Below, one piece after another: positions 63,524-64,000 of a DNA stretch of 64,000 bases. Within the stretch, counting starts at the first letter, position 1. Each line of letters starts with the position of its first letter. This DNA is from Pseudomonadales bacterium (lineage in GTDB: Bacteria; Pseudomonadota; Gammaproteobacteria; Pseudomonadales; Ketobacteraceae), in NCBI GenBank assembly GCA_020062665.1, contig JAGUVW010000003.1, positions 62,001-126,000 on the forward strand, written 5' to 3'. The notes under the pieces are model-generated. The model saw only the letters and a program-made list of their open reading frames with translations, was not told the DNA's origin and did no database searches. The position numbers and the translations under genes were made by a program.

Positions 63524-64000
63524 TCAGGGCGCTGACTCCACATACCAGCCCGGCCGCTGGCGCAGGCCATCCGGGGGAAACTGCGGTTCACTGGGGGGCT
63601 CGAACAGCATTTCCTCCCACCAGTTGCCAGGCTTGAACGCGGTGGCCAGGCGCTGGCGTAGCCAGGTCAGGTTGAGGATGCTTTCCTTCCATTCCCCTTC
63701 GCCGTTGGCGATGTCCACCGGATCCTTGATGTTCAGGTAGCTGGGGCTCACCGGACGATCCACCGCGCGGCCTTCGTCGCGCCACCAGAAATAGAGCGAG
63801 CGCACCGTCCACAGGTAGCCGAAGTGGTAGGCGGTGGGGTTGTAACCCCAGTTGGCGATGCGCTCGGGGTCGGCGCGGTAAGCGGCTTCGCGGCGGGCAA
63901 CGATGTCGGTAGCGGCATCCAGGGCGGCGCGGGCGCGATTCAGGTGCAGATTGGCGGCGGTTTTGTCGTCGTTCAGGATGAAGACGCTCTGGCTGGCCAC
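63524..64000 (-). CDS. Hypothetical protein, C-terminal part (runs off the window)
   Basis: The last ~158 residues of a protein whose start is at or beyond the right edge. The visible part is rich in Trp, Arg and Asn (YHFGYLWTVRSLYFWWRDE, PGNWWEEMLFEPP). It has no membrane segment or metal motif I recognise. The GTG at the edge could be a start, but the lack of a ribosome-binding site in view leaves this open. Confidence 0.6.
   Translation of the reverse strand: MASQSVFILNDDKTAANLHLNRARAALDAATDIVARREAAYRADPERIANWGYNPTAYHFGYLWTVRSLYFWWRDEGRAVDRPVSPSYLNIKDPVDIANGEGEWKESILNLTWLRQRLATAFKPGNWWEEMLFEPPSEPQFPPDGLRQRPGWYVESAP

Noticed and set aside
1-64000. tRNA, rRNA, CRISPR, prophage and insertion sequence
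   Set aside because: I read both strands for cloverleaf-like ends, repeat-spacer periodicity, transposase-type DDE motifs and phage structural genes and saw none. The integron integrase is the only recombinase found.

Overview
The window is about 64 kb of dense, moderately GC-rich chromosome from a gammaproteobacterium. Support for this comes from the pepP-ubiH-ubiI, zapA-6S RNA-ygfA, tkt-epd-pgk-fba and metK-ahcY-metF neighbourhoods. The lipid genes suggest a marine, lipid- or hydrocarbon-using member of the Oceanospirillales/Pseudomonadales, similar to Alcanivorax or Marinobacter: a secreted lipase with its foldase, a patatin, a GMC alcohol oxidase, a 638-residue alcohol-forming fatty acyl-CoA reductase and a desaturase remnant. 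The genus is an inference. I saw no rRNA or tRNA gene, CRISPR array, transposase or prophage.

Layout. 1-7 kb: the end of a PEP-CTERM protein, then the minus-strand operon pepP-ubiH-ubiI with a ygfB-family gene, facing zapB-like-zapA, 6S RNA and ygfA. 7-12 kb: ilvA diverging from rpiA, then an ammonium transporter behind a good sigma-54 promoter. 12-23 kb: accessory lipid metabolism, with an alpha/beta hydrolase, an AraC regulator, lipase plus foldase, a three-gene GMC oxidoreductase operon, a patatin and a DUF1295 membrane enzyme. 23-27 kb: a D-2-hydroxyglutarate dehydrogenase-like gene (with a FAH-family gene) diverging from serA. 27-34 kb: fatty acyl-CoA reductase behind a large inverted repeat, lipoprotein and membrane genes, a QEGLA-motif peptidase-like gene, an FNR-type regulator and pyruvate kinase. 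34-41 kb: HIT protein, lpxC, an AraC regulator, an SDR, an AraC-methyltransferase fusion and a solitary LexA-boxed integron integrase. 41-48.5 kb: tkt-epd-[two paralogous lipoproteins]-pgk-fba, all on the minus strand. 48.5-64 kb: a polytopic membrane protein, recQ, the sahR-metK-ahcY-metF methyl-cycle operon, a soluble BdlA-like chemoreceptor, bioA, an atypical pyruvate-kinase-like gene, unknown genes and a desaturase fragment.

How the genes fit together. The lipase/foldase, patatin and hydrolases could release fatty acids. The acyl-CoA reductase and the GMC oxidase could interconvert fatty acyl groups and alcohols, as in wax-ester metabolism. The tkt/epd/pgk/fba/pyk set supports gluconeogenesis and pentose metabolism on such substrates. 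SerA and the hydroxyglutarate dehydrogenase form a plausible redox-coupled serine module. The SahR-type regulator, with a perfect palindrome over its own -35 element, controls the SAM cycle. The least conventional items are the orphan SOS-type integron integrase, the apparently leaderless sahR operon, the operator in front of the acyl-CoA reductase, the long nested inverted repeat between ahcY and metF, and the 631-residue pyruvate-kinase-like protein.
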